DNA from: RECO01 sp050485385
Lineage (GTDB): Bacteria; Pseudomonadota; Alphaproteobacteria; Geminicoccales; Geminicoccaceae
NCBI GenBank assembly: GCA_050485385.1
Contig: JBJHBG010000041.1
Span: 1 to 37,209 of the forward strand
Length of the DNA: 37,209 bases
Direction: 5' to 3'
Shown in pieces: positions 16,819 through 26,664 of the stretch. Both the position numbers and the translations under genes were made by a program. The notes under the pieces are model-generated. The model had not been told where the DNA came from, made no database searches, and saw nothing but the letters and a program-made list of their open reading frames with translations. Within the stretch, counting starts at the first letter, position 1. Each line of letters opens with the position of its first letter.

Positions 16819-18183
16819 ATGACCCGATGGAGGACCTCTCGTCGTGGCGTCTTGAAGACGGCGGCGGGCACGGCTGCGGCGTCGGCACTCTTCACCGCAG
16901 CCCCCTACGTGCGCAGTGCGCGCACACAGACGACCCTTTCGCTCGGCCTCTGGGACCACTGGGTGCCGGGCGCCAACGCGGAATGCGAGCGCCTCTGTCG
17001 CGAGTGGGGTGCGGCCAACAACGTCGAGGTGAGCGTCGACTTCATCACCTCCGCCGGCGAGCGTGACGTCGTCACCGCCGCCGCCGAGGCCCGCGCCCGG
17101 CGCGGCCACGACATCTTGGCCATGCGCACCTTCGTGCCGGCGCAGTACGTCGACCAGCTCGAATCGCTCGACGACGTGGTCGCGGAGATCACCAGTCAGC
17201 ACGGGGATTTCACCGCCGAGGGCGAGTACCTCAACCGCCACGACGGCGTGTGGCGCGCGATCCCGGCGCCGACGGGCTCCCATACCTATCCGATCGAGGC
17301 GCGGCTGGACCTCATCCTCGAGCACGCGGGCGTCGATCTCCGCGAGGTGTTCCCGGCCGGCCCGCGCACCGCCGAACAGCAAGCCTACATCGACGAGTGG
17401 TGGACCCGCGAGACCTTCTTGGATCTGGTTCGGACCATGCACGAGGCGGGCTATCCCTTCGGCGATGCGATCAGCCCGGCGAGCGATTCGCAGGACTGGC
17501 TCGGCCCGCTGTTCGCTTCGTTCGGCGCGCATCTGGTCGATGCCGACGGCAACCTGACGGTCGACACCGACGAGGTCCGCACGGCGATCGAGTACGTCGC
17601 CCAGCTCGTGCCCTACATGCCCGACGACATCTACGCCTGGGACGACGCCGCCAACAACCGCTGGCTGATCTCCGGCCGTGGCTCGATGATCCACAACCCG
17701 CCCTCCGCCTGGGCCGTGGCGGTCCGCGATGCGCCCGAGATCGGCGAGCAGGTGTGGCACATCGACATCCCGCGCGGGCCGGCCGGCCGCTTCCGCGGCT
17801 CCTTGCCGTGGAACTGGGGGGTGTGGGAGTTCGGCGAGAACAAGCAGGCGGCGAAGGATCTGCTCGTCTGGCTCTCCGACAAGGAGCAGGTTTCGCACCT
17901 CTTGCGGGCGTCGCGCGGCTACGACATGCCGCTCCTGCCGTCCTACTGGGATCACCCGGTGTGGGAGGAGGAGGGACCGCCCGAGGGTACGATCTACAAC
18001 TACCCCATCCGCGGCGACGAGGAGGTGTTCCTCGCCGGCATGCCGGCACCGGCGCGGGTCGGCGCCAACATCTACCTCCAAGGCATCATCCCGGCGATGG
18101 TCGCCGAGCATACCCAGGCCGGGCTGTCGATCGACGACGCCATCCATTGGGCCGAGGACGAGCTTGCCGGTCTGATGCGCTGA
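16819..18183 (+). CDS. ABC transporter substrate-binding protein (sugar type) with Tat signal
   Basis: This is the periplasmic capture subunit of a carbohydrate-type ABC importer, 454 residues. The N-terminus RTSRRGVLKTAAG carries a twin-arginine motif (SRRGVLK, residues 7-13) followed by a mildly hydrophobic Ala-rich stretch, so it is probably exported folded by the Tat system encoded at 30109-31640. The mature part has the extracellular solute-binding protein family 1 look, starting LSLGLWDHWVPG and with many surface aromatics (WDDAANNRWLISG, WNWGVWEFGENK) that could stack on sugar rings. The ATG has AGGGAG upstream. Two permease genes and an ATPase gene follow. The substrate is not deducible. 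Confidence 0.9.
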   Translation: MTRWRTSRRGVLKTAAGTAAASALFTAAPYVRSARTQTTLSLGLWDHWVPGANAECERLCREWGAANNVEVSVDFITSAGERDVVTAAAEARARRGHDILAMRTFVPAQYVDQLESLDDVVAEITSQHGDFTAEGEYLNRHDGVWRAIPAPTGSHTYPIEARLDLILEHAGVDLREVFPAGPRTAEQQAYIDEWWTRETFLDLVRTMHEAGYPFGDAISPASDSQDWLGPLFASFGAHLVDADGNLTVDTDEVRTAIEYVAQLVPYMPDDIYAWDDAANNRWLISGRGSMIHNPPSAWAVAVRDAPEIGEQVWHIDIPRGPAGRFRGSLPWNWGVWEFGENKQAAKDLLVWLSDKEQVSHLLRASRGYDMPLLPSYWDHPVWEEEGPPEGTIYNYPIRGDEEVFLAGMPAPARVGANIYLQGIIPAMVAEHTQAGLSIDDAIHWAEDELAGLMR

Positions 18184-18254
18184 CCGCAACCCGGAGCCGG
18201 GGCGGGCCGTCGGGCTCGCCCCACGCTTCGACCTGACGAGGTGGGGAGCCGGCG

Positions 18255-19238
18255 GTGGCGCAACGGACTTTCGACGATCGGCCGGGCGTGGATGCCGCGG
18301 AGCGCCGGCGCCGGCGGGCTGCCCTGCAGGCGGCCCGGCCGCAGCCGAACGGCCTCGGCCGCGTCGTACGGCGGCTGACCGGCCGGCGGGCGAGTATCGC
18401 CGTCGTCCTCTGCCTGCCGCTGATGGCGATCGTCTTCGGCCTGATCGTCTATCCGTTCCTGTACTCGATCTATTTGAGCATGCTCGACCGGACGGAGACG
18501 AGCTTCGTCGGCTTCGCCAACTACCAGTTCCTCTGGGGGCGCAATACGTTCTGGATGGTCCTCGAATGGACCATCGTCTTCACGCTGGTCGCCGTGTTCT
18601 TCAAAGCACTCATCGGGCTGATCGGCGCGCACCTGATCCACAACGTCCACGACCGGGGCCAGCGCCTCTGGCGCGGCCTGGCGCTCCTACCCTGGATCAT
18701 CCCGCCGGCGCTGAGCACCCTTGGCTGGTGGTGGCTCTACCAGCCGACCTACAGTGCCTTGAACTGGATGTCGGTCGCGGTCGGCGGTCCCGAGGTGCCG
18801 TGGCTGTCCGATCCCTTCTGGGCTCGGGTCTCCGTCGCCATCGTCAACATCTGGTGGGGGGCGCCGTTCTTCCTCATCATGTACCTGGCGGCGCTGAAGT
18901 CGATCCCTGAAGACCTCTACGAAGCGGCGGTGATCGACGGCGCCAACGCGTGGCAGCGCTTCATCCACATCACGCTGCCGATGATGTGGAACATCATCGC
19001 CATCACCACGGTCTTCTCGACCATCGTGACCCTGGCGAACTTCGACATCGTGCAGGTGCTGACGCGCGGCGGCCCGCGCAACACGACGCATCTACTCGGC
19101 ACCTACTCGTTCCGGCTGGGCATCGAGGGCGGCGACTTGCCGCTGGGTGCGGCCGTGTCGCTGTTCATGGTGCCGGTTCTGGCCATCGCCGCGTTCTTCA
19201 TCCTGCGGCGCGTGCGTCGCCGCGCGGCCGAGATCTGA
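18255..19238 (+). CDS. Sugar ABC transporter permease (MalF/UgpA-like)
   Basis: The 327-residue inner-membrane subunit has about six hydrophobic helices after a basic N-terminal tail of roughly 45 residues. The first is IAVVLCLPLMAIVFGLIV. The ATPase-coupling EAA loop reads EAAVIDGANAWQRFIHITLP near 230-250, with the family's conserved E-A-A-x3-G spacing. It pairs with the next permease to form the channel. The GTG start at 18255 is 71 bases after the binding-protein gene. The C-terminus is RRVRRRAAEI, a typical cytoplasmic anchor. Confidence 0.92.
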   Translation: MAQRTFDDRPGVDAAERRRRRAALQAARPQPNGLGRVVRRLTGRRASIAVVLCLPLMAIVFGLIVYPFLYSIYLSMLDRTETSFVGFANYQFLWGRNTFWMVLEWTIVFTLVAVFFKALIGLIGAHLIHNVHDRGQRLWRGLALLPWIIPPALSTLGWWWLYQPTYSALNWMSVAVGGPEVPWLSDPFWARVSVAIVNIWWGAPFFLIMYLAALKSIPEDLYEAAVIDGANAWQRFIHITLPMMWNIIAITTVFSTIVTLANFDIVQVLTRGGPRNTTHLLGTYSFRLGIEGGDLPLGAAVSLFMVPVLAIAAFFILRRVRRRAAEI

Positions 19239-19250
19239 GGGAGGGTGAAC

Positions 19251-20177
19251 GTGGCCGTACGCAGCGAAACCGCCCGCCGCACCGAGCGCACCAACGGCGC
19301 TGCCCGTGATCGCGCCCGCGCCGCACTCGGCAGCCTGCAGCGCAATCGCCGCTGGGCGCTGATCGCCTCTTATTTTTGCCTCTTCATCTTCATCGTCATC
19401 TTTCTGTTTCCGCCCTACTACATGATCATCACGTCGCTGAAGACGAACGCGGAGATCGCGGCACTCGACGGCAACCCGCTGATCATCCAGCGCGGCATCA
19501 CGCTCGAGCATTACTGGAATCTGCTGACGGCGACCGCCTTTCCGACCTACTTCCTGAACACCGTGATCGTGACGGTCTGCGTCGTGGTGATCTCGATGAC
19601 GGCGAGCGTGCTCGCCGCCTACTCGCTCGCCCGCATGCGCTTTTGGGGGGCGGGGGTCTTCGCCCTCGGCATTTTCCTCACCTACCTCGTGCCCGAGACG
19701 CTGTTGTTCATCCCGCTGTTCAACATCGTCGGCTCGCTCGGGCTACTCGACACCATCTGGGCACTGGTCCTCGTCTATCCGACGCTCTCGGTGCCGTTCT
19801 GCACCTGGATCCTCATCGGCTATTTCAGCTCGATCCCGCGCGAGCTCGACGAGGCGGCGCTGATCGACGGCGCCAACACGTTGCAGATGCTGTGGAAGGT
19901 GTTCATCCCCGTGGCCATGCCCGGCATCATCGCCGCCACCATCTTCTGCTTCACGCTGTCCTGGGCCGCCTTTCTCTACCCGATGGCGTTCACCTTCCGC
20001 GACGACAACTTCGTGCTCACCGTCGGCACCGTCTCGACCCTGGTCCGGGGCGACGTGTTCCACTGGGGCGGGCTGATGGCGGCGGCCCTGATGGCGGCAG
20101 CTCCGCCGATGATCCTCTACGCCTTCCTCATGGACTACTACATCTCCGGCCTCACCGCCGGCGCCACCAAGGGTTAG
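19251..20177 (+). CDS. Sugar ABC transporter permease (MalG/UgpE-like)
   Basis: This second channel subunit has about 308 residues and six predicted membrane helices, starting with LIASYFCLFIFIVIFLF. Its EAA loop reads DEAALIDGANTLQMLWKVF. The longest frame starts at GTG 19245, but GGGAGG at 19239-19244 touches that codon; the GTG at 19251 is six bases from it and is the better start. It begins 12 bases after the upstream permease. The ATPase gene follows only after a 167-base gap containing a palindromic element. Confidence 0.92.
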   Translation: MAVRSETARRTERTNGAARDRARAALGSLQRNRRWALIASYFCLFIFIVIFLFPPYYMIITSLKTNAEIAALDGNPLIIQRGITLEHYWNLLTATAFPTYFLNTVIVTVCVVVISMTASVLAAYSLARMRFWGAGVFALGIFLTYLVPETLLFIPLFNIVGSLGLLDTIWALVLVYPTLSVPFCTWILIGYFSSIPRELDEAALIDGANTLQMLWKVFIPVAMPGIIAATIFCFTLSWAAFLYPMAFTFRDDNFVLTVGTVSTLVRGDVFHWGGLMAAALMAAAPPMILYAFLMDYYISGLTAGATKG

Positions 20178-20214
20178 GCGATGCAGTGGTCGGCCCGAAG
20201 GTCAGGTCGCAAAG

Positions 20215-20304
20215 CCAGGGGGGATTTGTTGGTCGCCCCTGGAGCCCCCCGACGGCTGACGCTGCCACGCGCCTGGGGGTTCCAGGGGGCCAAGGGCCCC
20301 CTGG
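20215..20304. repeat. Palindromic element 1 (about 90 bp, between permease and ATPase genes)
   Basis: The two ends of about 36 bases are imperfect inverted copies. The left starts CCAGGGGGG and continues to GGAGCCCCCC; the right, read on the other strand, starts CCAGGGGGCC and continues to GGAACCCCCA. The right arm alone forms a perfect 10-bp stem (20282-20291 with 20295-20304) around AAG. The same layout recurs at 31678-31765 and 34992-35080. Confidence 0.6.
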
Positions 20305-20344
20305 CCTCGTTCCTCGTACAGTCTGGTTGCTGGGAGATCTCGTG

Positions 20345-21445
<1,101 letters not shown>

Positions 21446-21511
21446 AGGCCCACGAACGCGGTCGGGCCGTGCCCCCGCTTCGCGGCCGGCGAGGTTCTGC
21501 CGCCGGCCGGC

Positions 21512-21859
21512 TCAGATCGAGAACGAGCTGCCGCAGCCGCAGGAGGAGGATGCGTTGGGGTTGTGGACGCTGAAGTAGGAGCCGGTGAGGTCCTCGACGT
21601 AGTCCAACTCGGCGCCGATCAGGTACATCAGCGACATGCCGTCCACGACCACGCGCACGCCCTCCTTCTCCAGCGCGACGTCGTCGGGCTGCCGCTCGGC
21701 GTCGAGTTCGAAGACGTACTGAAAGCCCGAGCAGCCGCCGCCGGAGACGCCGATGCGAAGGTGCAAACCCGGCCGCGCCTCGGCGTCGAGGATGGTGCGG
21801 ACGCGGGCGATGGCGCGGTCGGAGACGGTGAAGGGTGGGGGCGGCGTGGGCTGGCCCAT
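21512..21859 (-). CDS. erpA: Iron-sulfur cluster insertion protein ErpA (HesB/IscA family)
   Basis: This A-type carrier of 115 residues delivers Fe-S clusters to target enzymes. The three conserved cysteines are present: C43 in GGCSGFQY, and C107 and C109 in SSCGCGSSF. ErpA is preferred over IscA because the gene stands alone beside dgt, a common alphaproteobacterial arrangement. The ATG has AGAGGA at suitable spacing. It is transcribed away from dgt and converges on the ABC ATPase gene, 66 bases away. Confidence 0.93.
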   Translation of the reverse strand: MGQPTPPPPFTVSDRAIARVRTILDAEARPGLHLRIGVSGGGCSGFQYVFELDAERQPDDVALEKEGVRVVVDGMSLMYLIGAELDYVEDLTGSYFSVHNPNASSSCGCGSSFSI

Positions 21860-21889
21860 GGCCGATCCTCTTGTCGCGGCGGAGCCCCG

Positions 21890-21917
21890 AATGTAGGCAA
21901 CCGCCGGCGGGCGTCAA
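21890..21917 (-). promoter_or_regulatory. Candidate sigma-70 promoter of erpA
   Basis: On the minus strand TTGACG (21917-21912), a 16-base spacer and TACATT (21895-21890) lie about 30 bases before the erpA start, in the short gap to the divergent dgt gene. Confidence 0.45.
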
Positions 21918-21951
21918 TGCGACCCCGCCCGAGCGATCCGTGAGAGGGGCC

Positions 21952-23122
21952 ATGGCCCGTGCCGCCTACGCCGCCGATGCGGCCCGCTCGAAGGGCCGGC
22001 TCCACCCGGAGACGGAACATGCGCTGCGCACGCCCTTCCAGCGCGACCGCGACCGCATCGTGCATTCGACCGCGTTCCGCCGCCTGGAGCACAAGACCCA
22101 GGTGTTCGTGACCCATGTCGGCGACCACTACCGGACGCGGCTGACGCATTCCTTGGAGGTGGCGCAAATCGCCCGCACGCTCGCCCGTGCGCTGGCCGTC
22201 GACGAGGATCTCGCCGAGGCCATCGCACTCGCCCACGACCTCGGCCACAGTCCCTTCGGCCATGCCGGCGAGACGGCGCTCGACGACTGCCTGCGCGATC
22301 ATGGGGGCTTCGACCACAACGTGCAGACGCTGCGGGTGGTGACGCGGCTCGAACGGCGCTACGCCGACTTCGATGGGCTCAACCTCGCCTTCGAGACGTT
22401 GGAAGGGGTGATCAAGCACAACGGCCCACTGACGGTACCGCCGCCCGTGGTGGCGGCGACGGCGGCGGCGCTGGGGCTCGATCTCGACGGCCAAGCCTCG
22501 ATCGAGGCCCAGGCGGCGGCCATCGCCGACGACGTCGCCTATGCCAATCACGACCTGGACGACGGGCTGCGGGCCGACATGCTCGACGTCGCCGACCTCC
22601 GCCGCCTGCCGGTGGTGGGCGAAGCCCTAGGTNNNNNNNNNNGCCCTAGGTGAGGTCGAGGCCCGGCACGGCCGGCTGGGTCGGGAGCGGCTGGTGCACG
22701 AGACGGTCAGGCGGGTGATGGATCGCATGGTCACCGACCTCGTCGCCGCCAGCCGGGAGCGGTTGGCGGCGGCGGCCCCTTCGAGCCTGGAGGCGGTGCG
22801 CGCGGCGCCTTCCCCCTTCGTCGACTTCTCGCCGCCGATGCGGGCGGCGGTCGACGAGATCAAGGCGTTCTTGCACCGGGCGCTTTACCGCCACTACAAG
22901 GTCAACCGCATGACGACCAAGGCGAAGCGGGTCGTCGTGGAGCTGTTCGCCGCACTGGTGCACGAGCCCTCCTGCCTGCCACCACGCTGGGCGGCGCGGG
23001 CCGACGGCCCCGAGGGGACGCGAACCGTGGCCGCCGTGCGCGACTACATCGCCGGCATGACCGACCGCTTCGCCCTCGACGAGCATGCCCGCCTGATCCG
23101 CCTGGACGACGTCAGACCATGA
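21952..23122 (+). CDS. dgt: Deoxyguanosinetriphosphate triphosphohydrolase-like protein, interrupted by assembly gap
   Basis: dGTPase removes triphosphate from dNTPs and helps balance nucleotide pools. The HD-domain motifs are present: FRRLEHKTQVF, RTRLTHSLEVAQIAR, and ALAHDLGHSPFGHAG with H95-D96. The C-terminal half shows ALYRHYKVNRMTTKAK. Read literally the frame breaks at 22633-22642, which are ten Ns. The nine bases before the Ns (GCCCTAGGT) recur directly after them; collapsing Ns and one copy joins VVGEALG to EVEARHG in frame, giving one full-length protein. I therefore treat it as intact. The ATG at 21952 follows GAGAGGGG. It ends in an ATGA overlap with argS. Confidence 0.92.
22624..22651. 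other. Assembly gap (10 N) flanked by identical 9-base ends
   Basis: Ten Ns at 22633-22642 lie between two copies of GCCCTAGGT (22624-22632 and 22643-22651). The total excess of 19 bases shifts the dgt frame. An unmerged contig overlap is the simplest explanation. Confidence 0.9.
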
Positions 23123-24861
23123 ACCTCTTCTCGCTTCTGGAGGACCGCGTCGCCGCGGCCCTCGCCGATTTACAAGCCGCGGGGGTGCTGCCCGCCGACC
23201 TCGCCCTCGACCGCTGGACGGTGGAGCCGCCGCGCGATCCGAGCCACGGCCAAGCGGCGACCAATGCAGCACTCGTGCTCGCGAAGCCGGCCAAGGCGCG
23301 TCCGCTCGCCATCGCCGAGGCGCTGGCCGAACGCCTCGCACGAGCAGACGGTATCGTCGCGGCGACCGTGGCGCCGCCCGGCTTCGTCAATCTGCGGCTC
23401 GACGACCGGCTGCTGCACGAGGTGCTGCGGGCAGCACTCGCCGCAGGCGTCGGTTTCGGCCGCGCCGAGTGGGGGCGGGGCCAGCGGGTCAACGTCGAGT
23501 TCTGCTCGGCCAACCCGACCGGGCCGCTGCACGTCGGCCACGGCCGGGGCACGGTCTACGGCGACGCACTGGCGGCCGTCCTGGAGGCGGTCGGCTTCGA
23601 CGTGACGCGGGAATACTACGTCAACGACGGCGGCGCCCAGATCGAGACGCTGGCCCGCTCGGTCCATCACCGCTACCGCGAGGCGCTGGGCGAGGAAGCC
23701 GGTCCCTTACCCGAGGGCTGCTATCCGGGCGACTACCTCGTGCCGGTGGCGCAGGCCCTTGCCGCACGCGAGGGCGACCGCTTCCTCGGCGGACCGGAGG
23801 CCGAGTGGCTGCGACCCATCGGCACCTTTGCGGCCGACGCGATGCTCGACCTCATCAAGGCGGACCTCGCGCGGCTGAAGGTGCGCCACGACGTCTTCAC
23901 CCACGAGGCGGGCCTGCTGGAGGCCGGTGCGGTCGAGGCCTGCATCGCCGAGTTGGAGCGGCGCGACCTCGTGTATGTCGGCACGCTGGAGCCGCCCAAG
24001 GGCAAGCCGATCGAGGACTGGGAGCCCCGCCCGCAGCTTCTTTTCCGGGCGACGCGGTTCGGCGACGACGTCGACCGACCCTTGCAGCGCTCGACCGGCG
24101 ACTGGACCTACTTCGCCAACGACATCGCCAACCACTACGACAAGTACCGGCGCGGCTTCGTCGAGTTGGTCGACGTCTGGGGCGCCGATCACGGCGGCTA
24201 CGTCAAGCGCATGCAGGCGGGCGTCGAGGCGGTGACCGGCGGCGAGGCCCGGTTGGAGGTCAAACTGTGCCAACTCGTCCAACTCATGGACGGCGGCGAA
24301 CCCCTCAAGATGAGCAAGCGCGCCGGGCGCATCGTGACGCTCGAGGACGTGGTCGACGAGGTGGGACCGGACGTGTTCCGGTTCATCATGCTGACGCGCA
24401 AGAACGACGCCGCCCTCGACTTCGATCTGGTGAAGGTGCTGGAACAGTCGAAGGACAACCCGGTCTTCTACGTGCAGTACGCCCACGCGCGCATCTGCTC
24501 GGTCTTCCGCAATGCCGCGGCGGAGGGTATCGATCCCGAGGCTGCGGCCGCGGCGGACCTTGGCCTGCTCGTCGACGACGGCGAGCGTACCCTGATGCAG
24601 ACGATCGCGCTGTACCCGAGAATGCTCGACCTCGCCGCGCGCCACCGCGAGCCGCACCGTATTGCATTCTACCTGGAGGAGCTTGCTGGCGCGGTGCATC
24701 GGCTGTGGACCAGGGGCAAGGAGGACGAGGCGTTGCGCTTTCTCTTGGCCGACCAGCCCGAGTTGACACGCGCGCGGCTCGCCCTGCTCCGGACCGCCCG
24801 CCACGTCCTGGCGGGCGGTCTCGGCCTCTTGGGTGTCGATCCCGTTGACGCAATGCATTAA
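23119..24861 (+). CDS. argS: Arginyl-tRNA synthetase
   Basis: ArgS charges tRNA-Arg. The 580-residue class I enzyme has the N-terminal tRNA-contact domain (about 1-110), the HIGH-type motif HVGH at 138-141 in ANPTGPLHVGHGRG, KMSKR at 397-401, and a helical DALR anticodon-binding domain from about 460. The start ATG overlaps the dgt stop (ATGA), so it is probably co-translated. It is followed within 40 bases by the SPOR-domain gene, as in many alphaproteobacteria. Confidence 0.97.
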   Translation: MNLFSLLEDRVAAALADLQAAGVLPADLALDRWTVEPPRDPSHGQAATNAALVLAKPAKARPLAIAEALAERLARADGIVAATVAPPGFVNLRLDDRLLHEVLRAALAAGVGFGRAEWGRGQRVNVEFCSANPTGPLHVGHGRGTVYGDALAAVLEAVGFDVTREYYVNDGGAQIETLARSVHHRYREALGEEAGPLPEGCYPGDYLVPVAQALAAREGDRFLGGPEAEWLRPIGTFAADAMLDLIKADLARLKVRHDVFTHEAGLLEAGAVEACIAELERRDLVYVGTLEPPKGKPIEDWEPRPQLLFRATRFGDDVDRPLQRSTGDWTYFANDIANHYDKYRRGFVELVDVWGADHGGYVKRMQAGVEAVTGGEARLEVKLCQLVQLMDGGEPLKMSKRAGRIVTLEDVVDEVGPDVFRFIMLTRKNDAALDFDLVKVLEQSKDNPVFYVQYAHARICSVFRNAAAEGIDPEAAAAADLGLLVDDGERTLMQTIALYPRMLDLAARHREPHRIAFYLEELAGAVHRLWTRGKEDEALRFLLADQPELTRARLALLRTARHVLAGGLGLLGVDPVDAMH

Positions 24862-24900
24862 GATCGGTCACGATGATGCGGAAACTACGGTGAGACCGCC

Positions 24901-25626
24901 GTGCTGAACCTCATGTGGCGCGTGGCTTGGGTGGGGGGCGTGTTCGTCCTCTTCGCGGTGGTGGTCTGGAGCGCGTTCGATCGGGCACCGAGGCCCGGCG
25001 CGCCCGTACCCGTGGTGCGGGCCGATCCGGCACCGTTCAAGGAGGTGGTGGAGTTGCCGCCGGTGGAGGCGGCGGTGCCGCGCTCGACCGTGCTCAACCT
25101 CCTGGCCGAAGCCGACCGGCCGGCCGGTGCCCGCGAGGTTGCCCGGCTGGACGAGGCGTTGGCCGAGGATCAGGCGCGGATGGACGCCATCGCCAAGCTC
25201 GAGGAAGCGCTGAACGCCATCGAGCCGGGCGAGCCGATCGCGACGATGGACGGCGACGACGTGGAGACGATGGAAGCGGAGGCGCCGACCGCCCCGGCTC
25301 CGAACCCCACGCCGCGGCCGAGCCCCGCGGAAGCCGCACCCGAGGAGGCAACGCAACGGCTGGCCGCGGTCGGCGACGGCGGCTTCCGCATCCAGCTCGC
25401 CGCCGTCAAGCCGGGCGAGGAAATGGCGACCTACAGCCGGCTCGAACAGCGCTTTCCGGTACTGCTCGCCGGGCTGACGCCACGCTTCCAGGCGATCTCC
25501 ACCTCCAGCGGCGTGCTCGTGCGGGTGCAAGCGGGGCCGATCGAGAGCCAGGGCGACGCCGAGGCGCGTTGCCGATCGGTGCGGGAAGCCGGCGGCGACT
25601 GCTTCGTCGTGCCGGTCACCGGCTGA
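24901..25626 (+). CDS. SPOR domain-containing inner-membrane protein
   Basis: The 241-residue protein has a single N-terminal membrane helix (about 6-25: WRVAWVGGVFVLFAVVVW), a low-complexity acidic and Pro/Ala-rich linker (about 30-150), and a C-terminal SPOR-like fold starting GGFRIQLAAVKPGEE and ending GDCFVVPVTG. SPOR domains bind peptidoglycan lacking stem peptides, often at the division site. Position between argS and nagZ is conserved in alphaproteobacteria. The start is GTG at 24901; ATG at 24913 is an alternative. Confidence 0.85.
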   Translation: MLNLMWRVAWVGGVFVLFAVVVWSAFDRAPRPGAPVPVVRADPAPFKEVVELPPVEAAVPRSTVLNLLAEADRPAGAREVARLDEALAEDQARMDAIAKLEEALNAIEPGEPIATMDGDDVETMEAEAPTAPAPNPTPRPSPAEAAPEEATQRLAAVGDGGFRIQLAAVKPGEEMATYSRLEQRFPVLLAGLTPRFQAISTSSGVLVRVQAGPIESQGDAEARCRSVREAGGDCFVVPVTG

Positions 25627-25637
25627 GGCGCGCCGTC

Positions 25638-26654
25638 TTGGCTCGCCCGCGCGGCCTCGTCGTCGGTCTCGACGGTCTGGAGTTGACGGGCGACGAGCAG
25701 CACCTCCTGGCCGACTGCGACCCGCTCGGCGTCATCTTCTTCGCCCGCAACGTCTCCGACCCGTCGCAGGTGCGCAACCTCGCGGCGACGGTACGCGACT
25801 GCCTCGGCCGTGACGACGCGCCGGTGCTGATCGACCAGGAGGGCGGACGAGTGGCCCGGTTGCGGCCGCCGTTGTGGCGCGGCTACCCGTCGCAGCGGCG
25901 CATCGGCGAGGTGGCCGAGCGCGCTCCCGACGCGGGCGAGCGGCTGGCGCGCGCCGTCGCCCTGCGCATCGCCGCCGACTTGGAATCGCTCGGCATCGAC
26001 TGGGTCTGCGCGCCGGTGCTCGACCTGTTGCGCCCGGAGACGCACGGCGTGATCGGCGACCGCGCCTATGGTGGCGATCCCGAACTCGTGGCGCGGCTCG
26101 GACAGGCGGCGGTGCAGGGCTTCCTCGACGGCGGCGTCGTGCCGATCGTCAAGCACCTGCCCGGCCACGGCCGAGCCACGGCCGACAGCCACCATCTGTT
26201 GCCGACCGTGCTGGCGAGCCGGGCCGAGCTGGCAGCGACCGACTTCGTCCCGTTCCGACGCCTTGCCGACGCCCCGGCGGCGATGACCGCGCACATCCGC
26301 TACACCGCCTTCGACCTGCCCCAGTCCTTCAGCACCTCCAGCCGCCTGATCGACGAGGTCGCCCGCGGCACGCTCGGCTTCGGCGGCCTTCTCTTCAGCG
26401 ACGACGTCGACATGCAAGCGCTCGAGGGCAGCGTCGGCCGGCGGGTGGCGGCCGTCCTCGACGCCGGCCACGACGTCGCGCTGCAATGCAACGGCCGGCC
26501 CGAGGACCAGCGGGCCGCCCTCGAAGCCGCAACGGAGATGACCGCCGGGGCCTGGATGCGCTACACGAGCGCGCGGGAGCGGCTCCGGCGGTCGCGCGCG
26601 GGCGACGTCGACGTCGCTGCGCTGGACGCGGAGCTGCACGCAGCCGGCGTCTGA
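25638..26654 (+). CDS. nagZ: Beta-N-acetylhexosaminidase NagZ (GH3)
   Basis: NagZ cleaves GlcNAc from GlcNAc-anhydroMurNAc peptides in the cytoplasm during cell-wall recycling. The 338-residue protein has LIDQEGGRVARLRPP near 64-78, the GH3 signature KHLPGHGRATADSH at 172-185 with the mobile-loop D183/H185 pair, and LFSDDVDMQAL near 252-262 holding the nucleophile aspartate. The start is a TTG 11 bases after the SPOR gene, with GAGG upstream; no ATG or GTG keeps the conserved start RGLVVGLDG. Confidence 0.93.
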   Translation: MARPRGLVVGLDGLELTGDEQHLLADCDPLGVIFFARNVSDPSQVRNLAATVRDCLGRDDAPVLIDQEGGRVARLRPPLWRGYPSQRRIGEVAERAPDAGERLARAVALRIAADLESLGIDWVCAPVLDLLRPETHGVIGDRAYGGDPELVARLGQAAVQGFLDGGVVPIVKHLPGHGRATADSHHLLPTVLASRAELAATDFVPFRRLADAPAAMTAHIRYTAFDLPQSFSTSSRLIDEVARGTLGFGGLLFSDDVDMQALEGSVGRRVAAVLDAGHDVALQCNGRPEDQRAALEAATEMTAGAWMRYTSARERLRRSRAGDVDVAALDAELHAAGV

Positions 26655-26664
26655 GGAGTGCGGA

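Noticed and set aside
20215..20304. CRISPR repeat
   Set aside because: The repeats are inverted, not direct, and there are no spacers.
21952..23122. dgt as a frameshifted pseudogene
   Set aside because: The shift coincides with ten Ns flanked by identical bases; collapsing them gives an intact protein.
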